From NCBI RefSeq assembly GCF_023715225.1, contig NZ_JAMBNS010000004.1, forward strand, positions 124,001 through 188,000: DNA of 64,000 nucleotides. The letters run 5' to 3'. Positions 8,595 to 16,142 of this stretch are shown in pieces. Position 1 is the stretch's first letter; every line of letters begins with the position of its first letter. This DNA is from Robertmurraya korlensis. Its GTDB lineage: Bacteria > Bacillota > Bacilli > Bacillales > Cytobacillaceae. The position numbers were made by a program, and so were the translations under genes. The notes beneath the pieces are model-generated. The model saw only the letters and a program-made list of their open reading frames with translations, had not been told where the DNA came from and made no database searches.

Positions 8595-9746
8595 ATGAAT
8601 ATTCAACATTGGCTCTCTCGAAATTTCTTTGTATTTTTTATTACATGGGGTGCTTTTTTACCCTATTGGACTGGTTGGCTCGTACAAGACAAGGGATTAA
8701 GCGTTTCTGAAGCAAGTCTAATTATGGGAGTAGGCTTAGTAGCAAGAGGACTTTCCACGCTGTTCGCTTTTCCTTTTGCATCTAGATTTTTAAGTGCTCA
8801 TAAGGTGATTCTGAGTTTGACGGTAATTTCACTCATTGCCACCATTCTGTATATACCATCTTCTTCGTTTACAACACTATTTGTTGTAACGATCCTATTT
8901 AGTGCTGTATATCCGACACTCCTTCCTGCTGTCGAAAGTGCCGCGGCAGTGTTGGTGAGTCAACATGGAGTGCATTATGGAAAAAGTCGTAAATACGGCT
9001 CAATTGGATTTGTAGTTTCTGTTTTTATTATTAGTATGTTAACCGGGCAATGGGGAGAACAAGCCATATTGTGGAGTATGTTCGTCGGTCTTGGATTCTT
9101 ACTAATCATGTGTTTTTTACCAACACCGCCGATTTTATTAGAAGCTCCAACAAAACAAAATCGAAAAGGGGCATTATCTGTCCAAAAATTATTTGAAGTT
9201 AAAAGCTTTCCGATCGTCTTACTTATTGTTGTTTTATTACAAGGAGCACATGCTTCTTATTACAACTATGGATATATTTATTTACAAGACTTAGAGGTCA
9301 ATCAATATTATATCGGTTTGATTATTAACATAGCAGTCATTTTTGAAATCTTCTATTTTATGAAGGCAGATTCCTTGTTTCAAAAATGGAATACATCCTC
9401 ATTATTATTACTAGCTGCCACAGGTTCGACTTTAAGATGGATTCTTTTGTTTGTGTTCCCTAATATCTGGGTGTTTATCCTCTCTCAAAGCTTACATGCC
9501 TTATCCTTTGGAGTGGCACATTATGCATTTATCACTTATATTACAAAGAATCTACCAAAACAACAGATTCCAAATGCACAAGGAATGTATTCCGCAATTG
9601 CCTTAAGCTTTAGTACGGCTGTGTTAACACTATTAGGAGGATTCTTATATGAGATTTCCCCGAATCTGGCCTTTTTGGGTATGATTGTTTGTACCGTTCC
9701 TGCGATTCTTGTCATAGTTGCGTCAAGAAGGCGGTTTAATTTCTAA
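8595..9746 (+). CDS. MFS transporter of the PPP (3-phenylpropionate permease-like) family
   Basis: 383 residues, about 12 membrane segments. The start at 8595 is preferred to an ATG two codons earlier because GGAGG lies 7 nt before it. Features of the MFS_1-like/HcaT group: the N-terminal FFVFFITWGAFLPYWTGWLV segment, the SRKYGSIGF turn, and a C-terminal half with AHYAFITYITKNLP and NAQGMYSAIALSFSTA. Substrate unknown; relatives move aromatic acids or nucleosides/sugars. It is divergent from the YeiL-type regulator and is probably its target. Confidence 0.85.
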   Translation: MNIQHWLSRNFFVFFITWGAFLPYWTGWLVQDKGLSVSEASLIMGVGLVARGLSTLFAFPFASRFLSAHKVILSLTVISLIATILYIPSSSFTTLFVVTILFSAVYPTLLPAVESAAAVLVSQHGVHYGKSRKYGSIGFVVSVFIISMLTGQWGEQAILWSMFVGLGFLLIMCFLPTPPILLEAPTKQNRKGALSVQKLFEVKSFPIVLLIVVLLQGAHASYYNYGYIYLQDLEVNQYYIGLIINIAVIFEIFYFMKADSLFQKWNTSSLLLLAATGSTLRWILLFVFPNIWVFILSQSLHALSFGVAHYAFITYITKNLPKQQIPNAQGMYSAIALSFSTAVLTLLGGFLYEISPNLAFLGMIVCTVPAILVIVASRRRFNF

Positions 9747-9757
9747 AATTTTGTGAG

Positions 9758-9793
9758 AAGAGCATCGAACGTAAAAGTTCATGCTCTTTTTTA
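9758..9793 (+). terminator. Intrinsic terminator after the MFS gene
   Basis: AAGAGCATCGAAC pairs with GTTC and ATGCTCTT, followed by a T run. Confidence 0.8.
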
Positions 9794-9885
9794 AAGAAAG
9801 AAATTGCAAATGATTAGCATCCTAAGGTTATAAACTTTTTCTTATGACGCACCCTAAATACATATTAAGTTTTGGGAGGGCCCAT

Positions 9886-10026
9886 ATGGAAAAAGAAAAC
9901 ATTGAGTACAAAAGTATTCATCAGATGAAAGCAGAAAATGAAGAAAAGCTAGAGATTAGTTCAACAGGATATGGTTTAGAAAATGCTATTGAAGAGAATG
10001 TAACAAAGAAATCAGACAAGAGTTAA
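9886..10026 (+). CDS. Small acidic protein of unknown function (46 aa)
   Basis: The start at 9886 (MEKENIEYKSIHQMKAENEE) is chosen because TTGGGAGGG lies just upstream; an earlier in-frame ATG at 9844 has no ribosome site. The product is hydrophilic, Glu/Lys rich and likely disordered or helical, resembling the many short Bacillus proteins of unknown role. It is followed by a terminator-like hairpin and stands alone. Confidence 0.5.
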   Translation: MEKENIEYKSIHQMKAENEEKLEISSTGYGLENAIEENVTKKSDKS

Positions 10027-10047
10027 AAAAGGTAAACTCATATAAGC

Positions 10048-10080
10048 AGGGCGTTTATCTCTAGGATGAACGCCCTATTT
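10048..10080 (+). terminator. Terminator-like hairpin
   Basis: AGGGCGTT (10048-10055) pairs with AACGCCCT (10069-10076); the following T tract is short (ATTTATT). Confidence 0.55.
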
Positions 10081-10093
10081 ATTGAAAAAACAT

Positions 10094-10121
10094 TTGAACG
10101 TGAAGTTTTATTATTTATAAT
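10094..10121 (+). promoter_or_regulatory. Sigma-A type promoter of the penicillin-binding protein gene
   Basis: TTGAAC (10094), 16-bp spacer, TATAAT (10116-10121). Confidence 0.5.
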
Positions 10122-10202
10122 GATTCAGTGCATTACTTCTGATAAAAACGGGTAGGTACACCAGTAGAGATTTTTTATGTTTAAGTAGTGGGGGAAAATG
10201 AC

Positions 10203-12284
10203 GTGGGAAGAATGGAAAGACGACAACAACGAAGGGCGTCAAAGTTTTCTTGGAGTGCCTTCACTTCAAAGAGAGCAAAAACGAAGATTCTCGCAGCGGT
10301 TATAGGTGTGGCGCTCGTATTCTTTATGATTTTTAATATTTTCATATGGACAACAGACGTAAGTAAGCTAGAAGAACCTGCACCACAACCAACCATTATC
10401 TTTGATCAAAGAGGAGAGGTTGCAAGTAAAATTGCCTCTTCAAATATTGAAGGAGTTAGTATGGAGATAATTCCTGAAGAACTTGTACATGCTGTGATTG
10501 CAACCGAGGACCAGCGGTTTTATAAGCATGACGGAATTAACTTTTTTGCCATTGCGAAGGCATTGATAAAAAATACCCTGAGCGGAGAAATCGTGGCTGG
10601 TGGTAGTACATTAACACAGCAGCTAGCGAAAAATGCTTTTTTAACACAAGAGCGAACATATACAAGGAAGTTTAAGGAACTTATTATTACAAAAAGAATC
10701 GAACAAAAATATTCGAAAGATGAAATCATGGAGAGGTATTTAAACCAAATCTACTTTGGTGAAGGAGCATGGGGAATTCAACGTGCCGCCCAGACGTACT
10801 TTGGAAAGGATGTTAGTGAATTAACTCTTGGGGAATCAGCCATGATTGCGGGGTTAATTAAAGCACCGTCCATTTTATCTCCATTTAAGGATATGGACCG
10901 ATCAGTTGAACGAAGAGATCTTGTTTTATCACTAATGGAAAAAGAAGGATATATTACGGAAAATGAACGAAACCAAGCAAAAGAACAGCCAATTGTTCTT
11001 GAAGTGAAAAAGATCGATGGATATAAAGGTAAATATCCTTATTATGTCGACCATATCATTGCAGAAGCGATCGAACAATATGACCTTACCGAAAACGAGA
11101 TTCTGTCAGGTGGGTTAAGGATTTATACAGAGCTAAATCCAGTCATTCAGAATGCAGCTGAAGAAGTATATAACGATAATAGCTTATTTCCTGAAAGTAC
11201 GTCTGATCAATTGCTTCAAAGTGGGGCAGCCTTTATCGACCCAGCGACTGGAGGAATCACCGCTCTTGTGGGAGGCAGAGGGGAACATGTGTTTAGAGGC
11301 TTTAATCATGCAACTCAATTAGAGCGTCAGCCAGGATCTACGATGAAGCCATTAGCTGCGTATACTCCTGCTCTCGAACAAGGATATGACATATTTGATA
11401 AACTGCAAGATCGTCCGATCGATATTAATGGATATCAACCGTTGAATTATGATAAACGCTTCCGTGGAGAGGTAACGATGTATGATGCGTTGGCCAACTC
11501 CTATAATGTGCCTCCTGTATGGCTTTTGCAGAAAATGGGGGTGAAATATGGGGTCAATGCCGTAGAACGCTTTGGACTTTCATTGGAGGAAGAAGACCAA
11601 ACCGTCGGTATGACACTGGGTGGCTTACACAAAGGTGTATCACCTTTAACGATGGCACAGGCCTATTCTACATTCGCGAACAAAGGGGTACGAATACCAG
11701 CCCATTCGATCACCCGAATTGAGGATGCGGAAGGAAAGGTCATCGCAAAATGGAAAAGTCATGCGATCAAGGTGACGGACGCAGAGGTTGCCGAGAAAAT
11801 GACGTATATGTTAAAAGGGGTTGTTGAAGAAGGGACAGGAGAAAATGCAAAGGTAAGTGGTTGGGATATTGCAGGAAAAACAGGTACGACCGAACTTCCT
11901 TTTGCTAACGAGGCAGGAACAAAGGATCACTGGTTTGTCGGGTATTCTCCTGAAATGGTAGGGGCGGTATGGATGGGATACGATCAAACCGACGAGAATC
12001 ATTTTCTAACAGAATCAAGCAGTTCTACCGTAACGATTTTATTTAAAGAAATATTTAGTCGATCGTCATCTGTGTTGACCGAAAGAGAATTTAACCTTTC
12101 TTCAATTGAAAAAGAGTATCGTGACGCAAGAAAAGAAGAGGAAGAGGAGAAGAAAGAAGAAGAGGACGAAGACGAAGAAGAAGAAGAAGAAGAGGAAGAT
12201 GAGAAAGAAAGCAAAAAAGAAGAAAAGGAAAGAGAGAAAGAAGAGAAAAAGAACGAGAAAAAAAATAAGAAGAACGATGATTAG
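10203..12284 (+). CDS. Class A penicillin-binding protein (PBP1A/2C-like) with Glu/Lys-rich tail
   Basis: About 693 residues. Cytoplasmic basic N-terminus, one membrane anchor, then GT51 glycosyltransferase (IATEDQRFYKHDGIN with the catalytic Glu, GGSTLTQQLAKN, RYLNQIYFGEGAWGI) and transpeptidase (SxxK in RQPGSTMKPLA, SxN in ANSYNVPP, KTGTT). It polymerises and crosslinks peptidoglycan outside the membrane. Overall it resembles B. subtilis PbpF. The last 65 residues are nearly pure Glu, Lys and Asp, which is unusual. Start choice is uncertain: in-frame GTG at 10188, GTG at 10203 (after GGGGG) or ATG at 10212. Confidence 0.9.
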   Translation: MGRMERRQQRRASKFSWSAFTSKRAKTKILAAVIGVALVFFMIFNIFIWTTDVSKLEEPAPQPTIIFDQRGEVASKIASSNIEGVSMEIIPEELVHAVIATEDQRFYKHDGINFFAIAKALIKNTLSGEIVAGGSTLTQQLAKNAFLTQERTYTRKFKELIITKRIEQKYSKDEIMERYLNQIYFGEGAWGIQRAAQTYFGKDVSELTLGESAMIAGLIKAPSILSPFKDMDRSVERRDLVLSLMEKEGYITENERNQAKEQPIVLEVKKIDGYKGKYPYYVDHIIAEAIEQYDLTENEILSGGLRIYTELNPVIQNAAEEVYNDNSLFPESTSDQLLQSGAAFIDPATGGITALVGGRGEHVFRGFNHATQLERQPGSTMKPLAAYTPALEQGYDIFDKLQDRPIDINGYQPLNYDKRFRGEVTMYDALANSYNVPPVWLLQKMGVKYGVNAVERFGLSLEEEDQTVGMTLGGLHKGVSPLTMAQAYSTFANKGVRIPAHSITRIEDAEGKVIAKWKSHAIKVTDAEVAEKMTYMLKGVVEEGTGENAKVSGWDIAGKTGTTELPFANEAGTKDHWFVGYSPEMVGAVWMGYDQTDENHFLTESSSSTVTILFKEIFSRSSSVLTEREFNLSSIEKEYRDARKEEEEEKKEEEDEDEEEEEEEEDEKESKKEEKEREKEEKKNEKKNKKNDD

Positions 12285-12296
12285 GATCAATCGTTT

Positions 12297-12326
12297 AAAA
12301 GGCAACTACATGTAGTTGCCTTTTAC
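12297..12326. terminator. Bidirectional terminator
   Basis: AAAAGGCAACTACA (12297-12310) pairs with the complementary arm to 12324, a perfect palindrome between converging genes. Confidence 0.85.
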
Positions 12327-12338
12327 TTTTAATTTTAC

Positions 12339-13781
12339 TTAAATTTTCACTCCATGACGCTCAAATGCAGCTGCTTCAAGAATAGAGATCCCTTGGCTTT
12401 CAGCGAATGCCGTTAGTTTATCCGACACTTGTGGTGCAAACAGCTTGCCAGGGGAAGAGTAAGACATTTCTCTCGCACGTGCTGAGTTGCTGCGGGCAAA
12501 TGGTCCCCAAATCGCAAATGTTTTACCTGGAGTTTGAATGTTTACAAATAATGTTTTGCCATCAGGTGAGAAAATCGGTCCTGCTAATTCTGAACCGCTT
12601 AAACGGTTGTTAGCGAAAGGATAGATTTGGCCTTCAGGTGTAATTCCCATAATACGGTCGTTCCCAGAACCGTCTTCTGCAAACCACAGGTCACCCCAAG
12701 GAGTCATACAAATATTATCTGGTGATTCCATAAGTTCTCGATCAGTTGCTTCATAGAATAGCTCCAAGGAATTGGTAGCTGGTATGTAGCGGTAAATACG
12801 GCCAAGATTTTTCTCGCCAGCAGAGCTGTCATCAAACCAGAACACACCAGCTTGGAAAAATGCTCCTTCTAGCTTTTTAAACTCGATACAGCCTTGTGCG
12901 TTTGCATCCTCACGACATAAATCCGGATTCAATTCCTTCCACACAATTCCTATCGTTTGACCCGTTTTAAAGGTACTAGCTTTTGGAGAAGCGATTTCTT
13001 CGATGGCAGCTGCGTATAACTTACCACCTTTTTGTAGGGCACCTGGTTTTTTGCTCGTGTCGTTAGGGATGAAGCGGTATAAATAGCTTGGGCTTGCATC
13101 TTCAGTCAAGTACACATATCCTGTGGCTGGATCGATCGCACAAGCTTCATGAGAGAAGCGGCCCATGTCCTTGATTGGCGTCCTTGATAGTTCGTTTTCA
13201 GGATCTAGTGGATCGACTTCGAATACATAACCATGTGTGGAGGAACGTGTTTCTTCACAAGTTAACCATGTTCCCCATAGAGTTGCACCACCTGCACAAT
13301 TTCTGATCGTTCCTGAAGAACTAACATATTCTTTTACTACGTTTCTAGCATTATTAATGATAAGTGTTGTTGTACCACCTACTGCTGCAGAGCTATACGG
13401 ATTTGTTCCAATTACTGGATTGGTGGCGCTTGTCCCTAATTCATGGTTACGAACAAGAATGGTTGTGTTGTTCGGTCCTTCGAAAGCGGCCATTCCATCA
13501 AATGCTCCAGGAATCGCTGTTCCGTTGGTCATTGGTTTCCCTTCTTCGGAGATGATCTTATAATGAAAGCCTTGTGGAAGATCAAGAATCCCATTTGGAT
13601 CCGGAACTAATGGTCCGTAGCCTCCAAACCCGCTTGTAGGATTATCGGTAGAATCGGCTAAAACCTTCGAGCCTAAAGAGAAAATTCCAGTGGAACCAAG
13701 AGTTAGGGCAAGTGTTCCCACGCCTCCTGCTTTTAGAAAATCACGGCGGTTAAATCCATTTTGAGTTGTTTCTTTTTTCAT
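12339..13781 (-). CDS. phoX: PhoX-family (DUF839) phosphatase-like protein, Tat-exported
   Basis: 480 residues. The N-terminus carries a twin-arginine signal (NRRDFLKAGG, then a hydrophobic stretch to about residue 42, SKVLADS). The rest matches DUF839/PhoX: FEGPNNTTILVRNHELG, GGATLWGTWLTCEET, GRFSHEACAIDPATGYVYLT, SPDNICMTPWGDLWFAEDG and FSPDGKTLFVNIQTPG. PhoX enzymes are folded in the cytoplasm with a Ca/Fe cofactor and exported to release phosphate from esters. tatA-tatC lie divergently next to it and are the obvious export partner, as phoD-tatAdCd in B. subtilis. Confidence 0.88.
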   Translation of the reverse strand: MKKETTQNGFNRRDFLKAGGVGTLALTLGSTGIFSLGSKVLADSTDNPTSGFGGYGPLVPDPNGILDLPQGFHYKIISEEGKPMTNGTAIPGAFDGMAAFEGPNNTTILVRNHELGTSATNPVIGTNPYSSAAVGGTTTLIINNARNVVKEYVSSSGTIRNCAGGATLWGTWLTCEETRSSTHGYVFEVDPLDPENELSRTPIKDMGRFSHEACAIDPATGYVYLTEDASPSYLYRFIPNDTSKKPGALQKGGKLYAAAIEEIASPKASTFKTGQTIGIVWKELNPDLCREDANAQGCIEFKKLEGAFFQAGVFWFDDSSAGEKNLGRIYRYIPATNSLELFYEATDRELMESPDNICMTPWGDLWFAEDGSGNDRIMGITPEGQIYPFANNRLSGSELAGPIFSPDGKTLFVNIQTPGKTFAIWGPFARSNSARAREMSYSSPGKLFAPQVSDKLTAFAESQGISILEAAAFERHGVKI

Positions 13782-13969
13782 AAAAATTCCTCCCTCAAAT
13801 TGTTAGTTTTCAAAAACTAGTTTTATAGTAAAGGTAAAGGATTAAGTTGAAATGGAGGTATTGTAAGAATTTTATGGATATAACTAATGAAATGTAAAAG
13901 ATTTCTTGTTACTTATTTCCTAAAGTGCTGTTGGGGAGAGATATATCCTATTTCTCTATTAATAATTTC

Positions 13970-14023
13970 TTAACACTTTTTTACAGTAGCTTCATTGGCT
14001 TTGGTTTTTTACTCCCCTATAAT
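13970..14023 (+). promoter_or_regulatory. Pho-box-like direct repeat and promoter in front of tatA
   Basis: TTAACA (13970-13975), 5 bp, TTACAG (13981-13986) fits the PhoP direct repeat TT(A/C)ACA-N5-TT(A/C)ACA. A TATAAT -10 lies at 14018-14023. Only two clear repeats are seen; control by PhoPR is inferred. Confidence 0.5.
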
Positions 14024-14071
14024 CAAAACTATTAATAAAACAAACTACTAGTGAATTGGGAGGTTTTTCAA

Positions 14072-14260
14072 TTGTTTCAGAATATAGGAGTACCTGGCTT
14101 AATCCTTTTGCTTGTGATTGCATTAATCATTTTTGGTCCCTCCAAGCTGCCTGAACTTGGTCGAGCAGTGGGTTCAACGTTAAAAGAGTTCAAAAAATCC
14201 ACTCGAGAGTTAGTATCAGATGATGTGCCTGTGAAAAAAGAGGAAAAAACAAATTCATAG
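14072..14260 (+). CDS. tatA: Twin-arginine translocase subunit TatA
   Basis: 62 residues. The TTG at 14072 is the likely start: GGGAGG lies 8 nt upstream and the product then begins [20 protein letters not shown], as TatA should. The membrane helix is followed by the [14 protein letters not shown] hinge and an amphipathic helix ([13 protein letters not shown]), then a charged tail. TatA multimers form the passage for folded Tat substrates. It is followed by tatC, with a strong hairpin between them. Confidence 0.92.
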   Translation: MFQNIGVPGLILLLVIALIIFGPSKLPELGRAVGSTLKEFKKSTRELVSDDVPVKKEEKTNS

Positions 14261-14273
14261 AAATGGTACGTTG

Positions 14274-14311
14274 TAAGATGTAAGTGGATACTCCTACTTA
14301 CATCTTATTTT
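14274..14311 (+). terminator. Perfect 12-bp hairpin between tatA and tatC (attenuator or processing site)
   Basis: TAAGATGTAAGT (14274-14285) pairs perfectly with ACTTACATCTTA (14296-14307), 10-nt loop, followed by TTTTAT. It could act as a partial terminator or 3'-end stabiliser that gives more tatA than tatC RNA. Confidence 0.65.
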
Positions 14312-14337
14312 ATGGAATGAAAAGAGGGGGCAAACAG

Positions 14338-15072
14338 ATGCAAGACAAGGATGTTTATTTAGTAGAGCATTTAGAAGAACTTCGGAAACGAATCATCATT
14401 ACATTAGGTGCCTTCATGATTTTTCTTATGTGCGCTTTTATATTTGTAAAAGATTTATATAACTGGTTGATAAGGGACCTAGATGAAAAACTTGCCGTAC
14501 TTGGGCCAAGTGATATTTTGTGGGTGTATATGATATTATCAGGAGTTTGTGCTTTTGCATGCACCATTCCTGTAGCGGCTTATCAAGTGTGGAGATTTGT
14601 CACGCCAGCATTACATAAGAAGGAAAGGGAGGTAACGCTGCGGTTTATCCCTGGCTTTTTTCTATTATTTATTTTAGGAGTTGGTTTCGGGTACTTTGTT
14701 TTATTTCCTATCGTTTTAGGATTCTTGATGGGGCTATCTGAGGGACAATTTCAGACCATGTTTACGGCAGAAAGATACTTTAGCTTCTTAATCAATCTCA
14801 CATTACCCTTTGGTTTTCTGTTTGAAATGCCGCTTGTCGTCTTATTTTTAACAAGATTAGGCATTCTCAATCCAATGAGACTAGTAAAAGCGAGAAAGCT
14901 TTCGTATTTTGTTCTTATCGTCATATCAATTCTTATCACACCACCGGATTTTATTTCTGATTTTCTAGTGATCATTCCCTTACTTACGCTCTATGAGGTA
15001 AGCTTAACTCTTTCCAGGATCGTTTATAAAAAGAAGTTAAAGGAAGAGGTAGGGGTTCCAGAGTTTAATTAA
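14338..15072 (+). CDS. tatC: Twin-arginine translocase subunit TatC
   Basis: 244 residues, six membrane segments. The start at 14338 (MQDKDVYLVEHLEELRKRII) follows GAGGGGG. The TatC signatures are present: HLEELRKR near the N-terminus, FVTPALHKKERE in the first cytoplasmic loop, the FE residues in LTLPFGFLFEMPLVV, and ITPPDFISDFLVIIPL. TatC binds the twin-arginine signal. With tatA and the adjacent Tat-signalled PhoX this is a minimal AC-type Tat system. Confidence 0.95.
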   Translation: MQDKDVYLVEHLEELRKRIIITLGAFMIFLMCAFIFVKDLYNWLIRDLDEKLAVLGPSDILWVYMILSGVCAFACTIPVAAYQVWRFVTPALHKKEREVTLRFIPGFFLLFILGVGFGYFVLFPIVLGFLMGLSEGQFQTMFTAERYFSFLINLTLPFGFLFEMPLVVLFLTRLGILNPMRLVKARKLSYFVLIVISILITPPDFISDFLVIIPLLTLYEVSLTLSRIVYKKKLKEEVGVPEFN

Positions 15073-15077
15073 GTTGC

Positions 15078-15108
15078 AAAGGCCAACAAACAAATGTTGG
15101 TCTTTTTT
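15078..15108 (+). terminator. Intrinsic terminator after tatC
   Basis: AAAGGCCAACA pairs with TGTTGGTCTTT (one G-U), then T run. Confidence 0.85.
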
Positions 15109-15120
15109 TATTCAATTTTA

Positions 15121-15156
15121 AAATTGATTGACAATTTGGAAAAAAAACCATATGAT
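15121..15156 (+). promoter_or_regulatory. Sigma-A promoter of feoAB overlapped by a dyad
   Basis: TTGACA (15128-15133), 17-bp spacer, TATGAT (15151-15156). The -35 is overlapped by the inverted repeat AAATTG-ATTGA-CAATTT (15121-15137). It does not match a classic Fur box; a repressor site is possible. Confidence 0.6.
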
Positions 15157-15205
15157 GATTTCAAAAGTTGCACTAGGGAAAAAATAAAGCGGGAGGGAAA
15201 TAAAA

Positions 15206-15457
15206 ATGAATGGGTCAAAAATATTAAAATTGTTTGATGCTAATATTGGTGATGCTGTTCGGATCACTCATTTAGATATTAATGGAGTGATGAGAAGGAG
15301 GTTACTAGACTTGGGTTTTGTTCCTGGAGCAATCGTTAAAGTGCTTAGGAAGAGTCCGCTTGGAGATCCGATTGCTTTTCGTGTAAGTCAAACGACGATT
15401 GCTTTGAGAAAAGAAGAAAGTACAAAAATTGAGGGGGAGCTGGTTAGCTATGAATGA
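15206..15457 (+). CDS. feoA: Ferrous iron transport protein FeoA
   Basis: 83 residues with an SH3-like fold: DAVRITHLDINGVMRRRLLD, LGFVPGAIVKVLRKSPLGDP and AFRVSQTTIALRKEES are standard FeoA blocks. FeoA is a small cytoplasmic partner of the FeoB G domain. GGGAGGG ribosome site. Its stop codon overlaps the start of feoB by 8 nt, so the two are translationally coupled. Confidence 0.95.
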   Translation: MNGSKILKLFDANIGDAVRITHLDINGVMRRRLLDLGFVPGAIVKVLRKSPLGDPIAFRVSQTTIALRKEESTKIEGELVSYE

Positions 15458-16142
15458 TAACCTCAGAATTGCACTTGCTGGAAATCCAAACACAGGGAAA
15501 AGTACGCTATTTAATCTGCTGACAGGACTAAAACAACATACGGGTAACTGGGCAGGAAAGACGGTAGACTTAATGGCCGGCACCTTTACCTTTAAAGGAA
15601 TTTCTTATGAGATGATTGATTTGCCTGGAACCTATTCTTTATTTTCAAATTCAAAAGATGAAGAGGTTGCTAGAGATTACATCGTTTTCGAAAAGCCAGA
15701 TATTACATTAGTTGTTTTGGATGCGACTGCACTCGAAAGAAACCTGAATTTAGCCCTTCAAGTCATGGAAATCACAGAAAAGGTAGTTATTTGTATTAAT
15801 TTAATTGATGAATCAGAAAAGATGGGAATTAGCATAAATGAAAAAATTCTTATGAAACGGTTAGGAGTCCCAGTGATTAAAATTTCCGCTAGAAATAAGA
15901 TTGGCATCCCTATGTTATTAGATACGATTGATCGTCTGATAAAGGGGAATATTCCCTGTAATCCATACAAAATGACGTATGATGAAGAAACTGAAATGAA
16001 AATTGAGCAGTTAATCCCTTTTGTGCAGAACATTACTGGTGAGCAATTATCAGCTAGGTGGCTTTCTCTAAGATTAATAGATGGAGATAAGTCCCTTTTA
16101 AAGGAAATAGAACAAAGACTAGCGAAAAAGGATGCGATATAG
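15450..16142 (+). CDS. feoB: FeoB, G-protein (cytoplasmic) part of a split Fe2+ transporter
   Basis: 230 residues. G1 GNPNTGKST, G2 region QHTGNWAGKTVD, G3 DLPGTYSL, G4 replaced by INLIDE (normally N-x-x-D), G5 SARNKIG, then the helical GDI-like domain. It hydrolyses GTP to drive ferrous iron import. It ends at a TAG (16140-16142) directly followed, in the same frame, by the ATG of the membrane part, so what is normally one protein of about 700 residues is made as two. It is coupled to feoA through an overlapping start with a GGGGGAG ribosome site. Confidence 0.9.
   Translation: MNDNLRIALAGNPNTGKSTLFNLLTGLKQHTGNWAGKTVDLMAGTFTFKGISYEMIDLPGTYSLFSNSKDEEVARDYIVFEKPDITLVVLDATALERNLNLALQVMEITEKVVICINLIDESEKMGISINEKILMKRLGVPVIKISARNKIGIPMLLDTIDRLIKGNIPCNPYKMTYDEETEMKIEQLIPFVQNITGEQLSARWLSLRLIDGDKSLLKEIEQRLAKKDAI

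Noticed and set aside
12102-12315. Open frames in the purine-rich region on both strands (Lys/Arg-rich and Ser/Phe-rich products)
   Set aside because: Low-complexity shadows of the Glu/Lys tail of the penicillin-binding protein; no ribosome sites.
15121-15137. Dyad before feoA considered as a Fur box
   Set aside because: The 6-5-6 arrangement AAATTG-N5-CAATTT does not match the 7-1-7 Fur motif TGATAAT-N-ATTATCA.
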